Shown: positions 15,447 to 18,329 of the stretch, in pieces
Layout of the letters: each line of letters starts with the position of its first letter
Numbering within the stretch: the first letter of the stretch is position 1
NCBI GenBank assembly: GCA_946478755.1
Contig: CAMLDJ010000089.1
Span: forward strand, 1 to 18,329
Direction: 5' to 3'
DNA length: 18,329 nucleotides
From: an uncultured Pedobacter sp.
Lineage (GTDB): Bacteria; Bacteroidota; Bacteroidia; Sphingobacteriales; Sphingobacteriaceae
Program-made: the position numbers and the translations under genes
Notes under the pieces: model-generated
The model's database searches: none
Seen by the model: only the letters and a program-made list of their open reading frames with translations
Told to the model about the DNA's origin: nothing

Positions 15447-15904
15447 TAAGGCAAGCCCTTTTCAGCGTGTTCTTTTATCACCGCATTACGTTTGACCAGT
15501 AAGTCTTTCAGGTAGCCGGATAAGAACAGCAAATCAGCAATCCTCCCTAATATCCCCAGAGGCGAAACATAATTAAATATATCTATCATCAGGGTTCCAC
15601 TGCCATATTCAATAAACCGATGCTCGTGCCGGATGGATTTAAATGCGCCTTGAATCATTTCATCAACAAAGAAATCAGGGCTTTCAAATCGGGTGATCTT
15701 GCTGCTTAGCTTTTGTGTAATGCCAAAATGCCTGGCCTGCCATGTAACAGTTTCATTTAACTCAATCAAACCAGACAATCGTCCTGCGACTGCCTTTTCA
15801 TTGGTATGCTTTGTAGAAAGCTGGTGCAGATCAATGCTGCGTGCGAGATCGAAAACAGTTTGCTTTTCGGCGTTGATAAAGGTTTCAAGCATTATTACGG
15901 GCAT
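15443..15904 (-). CDS. SRPBCC (START-like) fold protein
   Basis: A 153-residue cytosolic protein of the SRPBCC ligand-binding fold, like the 'polyketide cyclase/dehydrase' family proteins of Bacteroidota. Recognisable family stretches are the N-terminal LETFINAEKQTVFDLARSID, the central VTWQARHFGITQKLSSKIT, FVDEMIQGAFKSIRHEHRF and the C-terminal FNYVSPLGILGRIADLLFL helix. Such proteins bind hydrophobic ligands; no catalytic role is established. The start at 15904 gives MPVIMLE; Met5 is an alternative. It converges with the LytTR gene, the two stop codons overlapping with no terminator between them, so antisense effects at the 3' ends are possible. Confidence 0.88.
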   Translation of the reverse strand: MPVIMLETFINAEKQTVFDLARSIDLHQLSTKHTNEKAVAGRLSGLIELNETVTWQARHFGITQKLSSKITRFESPDFFVDEMIQGAFKSIRHEHRFIEYGSGTLMIDIFNYVSPLGILGRIADLLFLSGYLKDLLVKRNAVIKEHAEKGLPY

Positions 15905-16160
15905 GTTTTAAAGATATTAAAGAATACAAGTATAGGAAAAGCATACCTATAACGGCCCCAATGGTATACACTACCTTAAAATTTATCGAGGAGGGCTCAT
16001 CTAATAGCCAAAAAATGGATAAAAGCATTCGCCGAAATAAAATGGTTGAATATAGGTAATCAAGTGTTTTCGAAAGACGGCTTATCCTACTGCTGACCAG
16101 CTACTCCTATAGGGCACATATCTTTTAGTTTGCAGACTATAACCACCTATGATTCGTCAG
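15905..16160. other. Divergent intergenic region, upstream part
   Basis: About 300 bp separate the SRPBCC start from the AraC-family start; the AraC promoter and repeat occupy the last 45 bp. The rest shows no clear minus-strand -7 box, hairpin or gene. A 32-codon plus-strand frame (15961-16059) has no recognisable product. Confidence 0.4.
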
Positions 16161-16194
16161 TTTAGTTTATTACCTTTGTATTTGATTTGTATAA
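16161..16194 (+). promoter_or_regulatory. Candidate AraC-family operator at its own promoter
   Basis: The 16-mer TATTTGATTTGTATAA (16179-16194) recurs exactly at 17113-17128 before the MFS gene. A degenerate relative, TTTAGTTTAT (16161-16170), lies 20 bp upstream of its TTTG core. The pair brackets the -7 box and the expected transcription start, a position suited to autorepression. Confidence 0.55.
16171..16178 (+). promoter_or_regulatory. -7 promoter box for the AraC-family gene
   Basis: TACCTTTG is a perfect TAnnTTTG match, 26 nt before the ATG at 16205. Transcription would begin near 16185, which leaves no leader for the TTG codon at 16187 and so supports the ATG start. Confidence 0.6.
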
Positions 16195-16204
16195 TACCAA
16201 GATC

Positions 16205-17119
16205 ATGCAAACAGGAACAGAAACACTGCCCGAATTCTACCAACGCACCAACCAGGCTATGCCTGCTGATTTGCTTTCGAAAACAGGTGTCAGCCATTTC
16301 AACGTGAAAGAACGCACCTGCCAAAGCAAATTTACGCCCTATAATCGCCGCGATTATTATAAGATCTGCCTGATCATTGGCGATGGGGTTCATACTGCGG
16401 GAAACAAGGAAGCACTGATAAAAAATAATGGAATCATATTTTCTCATCCCTCCGTTCCTTCTGCTTACCGAGCGGCTTCCGAATTTCAATCAGGCTTTTA
16501 TTGTCTTTTTAACGATACTTTTTTACTGAACGGCATCCGGCAGGAGATCAGGTACCGGAGCGCATTGTTTAACCCGGCAGTACCACCCGTCATCAACTTA
16601 ACTTCCGAACAGGTTGGCCGGTTCGCTAACTTGTTCCGGGAAATGGAAGCGCTCTTGTCCGGCCCTTATCTTTATAAACACGATATGATCCGAAGCCTAC
16701 TGCAAATGGTGATACTGGAAGGCATCCAGCTGCAAGGGCCCGTGCAGCAGCAAAATGCGAATGATAGATTGATCGCAAAGTTTTTCAGTGTACTCAATCA
16801 ACAGTTTCCTGTTGATTCTCCGGAAAATCCTTTAACCTTACTAAACCCTGCTGCGTATGCCGATCAATTAAGTATTCATGTTAATCATCTGAACAATGTA
16901 GTGAAAAAAGCGACCGGCAAAACTACGCGTGAGATCATTCATGAACGGATTGTAGAAGAAGCAAAAACTTTATTACTCAATACCGATTGGGATGTAGCTC
17001 AGATTGCTTATACGCTAGGCTTTGAGTATCCCTCGCATTTTAACAAATATTTTAAGCAAAACACCCGCACTACCCCGTTATTGTTTAGAGAACAATTAAA
17101 ACACCCAATTAATATTTGA
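16205..17119 (+). CDS. AraC-family transcriptional regulator
   Basis: A 304-residue regulator. The N-terminal part (about 20-160) is a cupin-like ligand or dimerisation domain with a conserved HP-type segment (IIFSHPSVPSAY). The C-terminal AraC/XylS domain (about 205-300) has two helix-turn-helix units: AAYADQLSIHVNHLNNVVKKATGKT in the first half, and WDVAQIAYTLGFEYPSHFNKYFKQNT (the signature region) in the second. The start chosen is ATG at 16205; a longer frame begins at TTG 16187 but collides with the expected transcription start. The next gene, an MFS efflux-type transporter, starts 77 nt downstream on the same strand. A shared 16-bp repeat in front of both genes suggests that it regulates itself and the transporter. 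The inducer is unknown. Confidence 0.95.
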   Translation: MQTGTETLPEFYQRTNQAMPADLLSKTGVSHFNVKERTCQSKFTPYNRRDYYKICLIIGDGVHTAGNKEALIKNNGIIFSHPSVPSAYRAASEFQSGFYCLFNDTFLLNGIRQEIRYRSALFNPAVPPVINLTSEQVGRFANLFREMEALLSGPYLYKHDMIRSLLQMVILEGIQLQGPVQQQNANDRLIAKFFSVLNQQFPVDSPENPLTLLNPAAYADQLSIHVNHLNNVVKKATGKTTREIIHERIVEEAKTLLLNTDWDVAQIAYTLGFEYPSHFNKYFKQNTRTTPLLFREQLKHPINI

Positions 17120-17149
17120 TTTGTATAAGCATTGCTTTGATTTATCTTA
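17113..17149 (+). promoter_or_regulatory. Candidate AraC-family operator before the MFS gene
   Basis: TATTTGATTTGTATAA (17113-17128), identical to 16179-16194, overlaps the AraC stop codon. A second partial copy, TTTGATTTATCTTA (17136-17149), starts exactly 21 bp after the first TTTG core, two helical turns, as in AraC-type tandem half-sites. It ends where the -33 region of the MFS promoter is expected, a position suited to activation. Confidence 0.6.
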
Positions 17150-17170
17150 CCAATAGGTTTGTTTCCTGAC

Positions 17171-17178
17171 TACTTTTG
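17171..17178 (+). promoter_or_regulatory. -7 promoter box for the MFS gene
   Basis: TACTTTTG is a perfect TAnnTTTG match, 18 nt before the MFS ATG. No good -33 TTTG is found at 19-21 nt, as expected if an activator is needed. Confidence 0.55.
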
Positions 17179-17196
17179 TTGCCATAATACAAGCTT

Positions 17197-18329
17197 ATGA
17201 AAAATATCAAAGAACCTAATAAAGGCATCGGCACCATTTTAGCATTTTCCCTTATTCCGATAACCGGTTTCGCCTTGGATATTTACATTCCTTCCTTACC
17301 CGACATGAGCGCGAAGCTGGGTACAACGCCCGCAGCCATACAACTCTCCATTTCTATATTTTTAGCGGCTTATGGAATAGGCCAGTTATTGGTAGGCAGT
17401 TTACTGGATAGTTATGGACGGTTTATTCCTAACATCATTGCCTTAGCCGGGTTCAGCCTGGCAAGTTTCGCTATTGCTAATACCGGCAATTTACAAATGA
17501 TCTATTACATGCGTGCTATACAAGGTATCATGTCGGCTGTTATTGTTGTTAGCAAAAGATCATATTTCTTCGACCTTTTTTCCGGCGAAAAACTTAAACA
17601 CTATACCAGTTTGTTTTCCGTGATCTGGGCCGCCGCTCCCATCGTTGCACCATTTGCGGGCGGGTATTTGCAAACCCATTTCGGCTGGCAATCCAATTTC
17701 TATTTCCTTGGTTATTTCGCTTTAGTGTTCCTGATTTTGGAGCTGATTTTCAGCGGTGAAACGATCGCTGTAAAAGTCCCATTTCGCTTAAAGGTTATTG
17801 GTAACGCCTATCGTTCCATGTTAGGCACATGGGATTTCACCTCCGGCCTGCTTGTTTTGGGTCTTTCATATGGTGTTTTGATGATTTACAATATGTCAAG
17901 CCCTTTCCTGATCGAAGAGGCTATGCATTATCCGGCAACTGTTACGGGCAATTGTTCGATGGTTTCAGGTCTTGCTTTACTGGTAGGGGGCTTAGTATCT
18001 AAAGCACTGATCTCCAAGGGATTTTTTAGAAAGATGTTGGCTGCTGCTGTGATCCAATTAATCCTCTCTGGTTGTTTGATATTGCTCACCTTAAAAGTAA
18101 ATAACCTGTATACATTAATGGCTTATGTGGTATTATTGCATTCAGCAGCTGGCTTTGTGTTTAACGGTATGCTGGCTTACTGTCTTACGCGCTTTACGCA
18201 ATATGGTGGGATGGCCAACGGTTTAACAGGCGGCGGGTTTATCATTTCCACCTCGGCTTTCAGCTTCGTAGTGGTCAAACTTATTAGCATAAATAATCAA
18301 GCCTGGTTAGGGGTCGCTTACGAGGTGTT
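17197..18329 (+). CDS. MFS transporter, Bcr/CflA-type drug efflux, truncated by window edge
   Basis: An open frame from ATG 17197 to the right edge, 377 complete codons with no stop, so probably only the last residues are missing (family about 390-410). It is a 12-helix drug:H+ antiporter of the DHA1 family. Evidence: helix 1 followed by LDIYIPSLPDMSAKLG (D28), the form of the Bcr/CflA DMYLPALP motif; motif A, GQLLVGSLLDSYGRF (62-76); motif B, RAIQG (106-110) in helix 4; and repeated long hydrophobic helices afterwards. Motif A has Ser-Tyr where many members have Arg-Phe/Tyr. The neighbouring AraC regulator and shared repeat suggest inducible expression. The exported compound cannot be told. 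Confidence 0.92.
   Translation, partial: MKNIKEPNKGIGTILAFSLIPITGFALDIYIPSLPDMSAKLGTTPAAIQLSISIFLAAYGIGQLLVGSLLDSYGRFIPNIIALAGFSLASFAIANTGNLQMIYYMRAIQGIMSAVIVVSKRSYFFDLFSGEKLKHYTSLFSVIWAAAPIVAPFAGGYLQTHFGWQSNFYFLGYFALVFLILELIFSGETIAVKVPFRLKVIGNAYRSMLGTWDFTSGLLVLGLSYGVLMIYNMSSPFLIEEAMHYPATVTGNCSMVSGLALLVGGLVSKALISKGFFRKMLAAAVIQLILSGCLILLTLKVNNLYTLMAYVVLLHSAAGFVFNGMLAYCLTRFTQYGGMANGLTGGGFIISTSAFSFVVVKLISINNQAWLGVAYEV

Noticed and set aside
15961..16059. 32-residue plus-strand frame beginning MVYTTLKFIEE
   Set aside because: Short, with no recognisable family, no promoter and no clear ribosome binding site; likely chance.
16187..16204. TTG start extending the AraC-family protein by six residues
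   Set aside because: The -7 box at 16171-16178 would start transcription at about 16185, leaving no leader. ATG at 16205 gives a normal start and a typical family length.
1..18329. CRISPR arrays, tRNA/rRNA genes, insertion sequences, phage or defence genes
   Set aside because: No regular spaced repeats, cloverleaf-like sequence, transposase, integrase or known defence-gene motifs were seen.

Overview
The window looks like chromosomal DNA of a Bacteroidota bacterium, most likely a member of the Sphingobacteriaceae (Pedobacter/Mucilaginibacter type). The grounds are a SusC/SusD outer-membrane pair with a FecI/FecR-type sigma/anti-sigma couple, TAnnTTTG -7 promoter boxes in front of several genes, weak Shine-Dalgarno sequences, lipoprotein signals, and LytS/LytTR regulation. 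The genus is inferred, not proven. No tRNA, rRNA, CRISPR array, insertion sequence or phage gene was seen.

Layout. Positions 1-2742 look like a stress or housekeeping regulatory patch: a single-domain response regulator (with the start of another gene just downstream of it), a duplicated four-helix DUF6766-type membrane protein, a DUF4142 lipoprotein, and an ECF sigma factor that converges on the lipoprotein gene across a bidirectional terminator. Positions 3043-11446, all on the minus strand, hold one transcription-ordered unit: FecI-like ECF sigma, FecR-like anti-sigma, SusC-type TonB-dependent transducer with an N-terminal STN domain, SusD lipoprotein, and a TlpA-like thioredoxin protein. 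This is the classic trans-envelope signalling layout: substrate binding by SusC/SusD is passed through the STN domain to FecR, which frees the sigma factor to transcribe the uptake genes. No glycoside hydrolase accompanies it, so the substrate is unknown. Positions 11691-13417 hold a DHFR/RibD-like reductase and a CPBP membrane protein, also on the minus strand. Positions 13636-15446 hold a LytS-type histidine kinase and a LytTR response regulator with overlapping start and stop codons; an SRPBCC-fold gene converges on them. Positions 16205-18329 hold an AraC-family regulator followed by a Bcr/CflA-type MFS transporter that runs off the right edge.

Most interesting signals. (1) A 16-bp perfect direct repeat lies in front of both the AraC gene and the MFS gene, each copy paired with a degenerate copy about 20-21 bp away. 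It is a good candidate for the operator of this AraC regulator. (2) A roughly 42-bp element with identical blocks at conserved spacing occurs both between the sigma and fecR genes and upstream of the sigma gene, and may be the target of the ECF sigma factor. (3) The CPBP protein has Gln in place of the first Glu of its EExxxR motif. The rest of the window is ordinary for this lineage.
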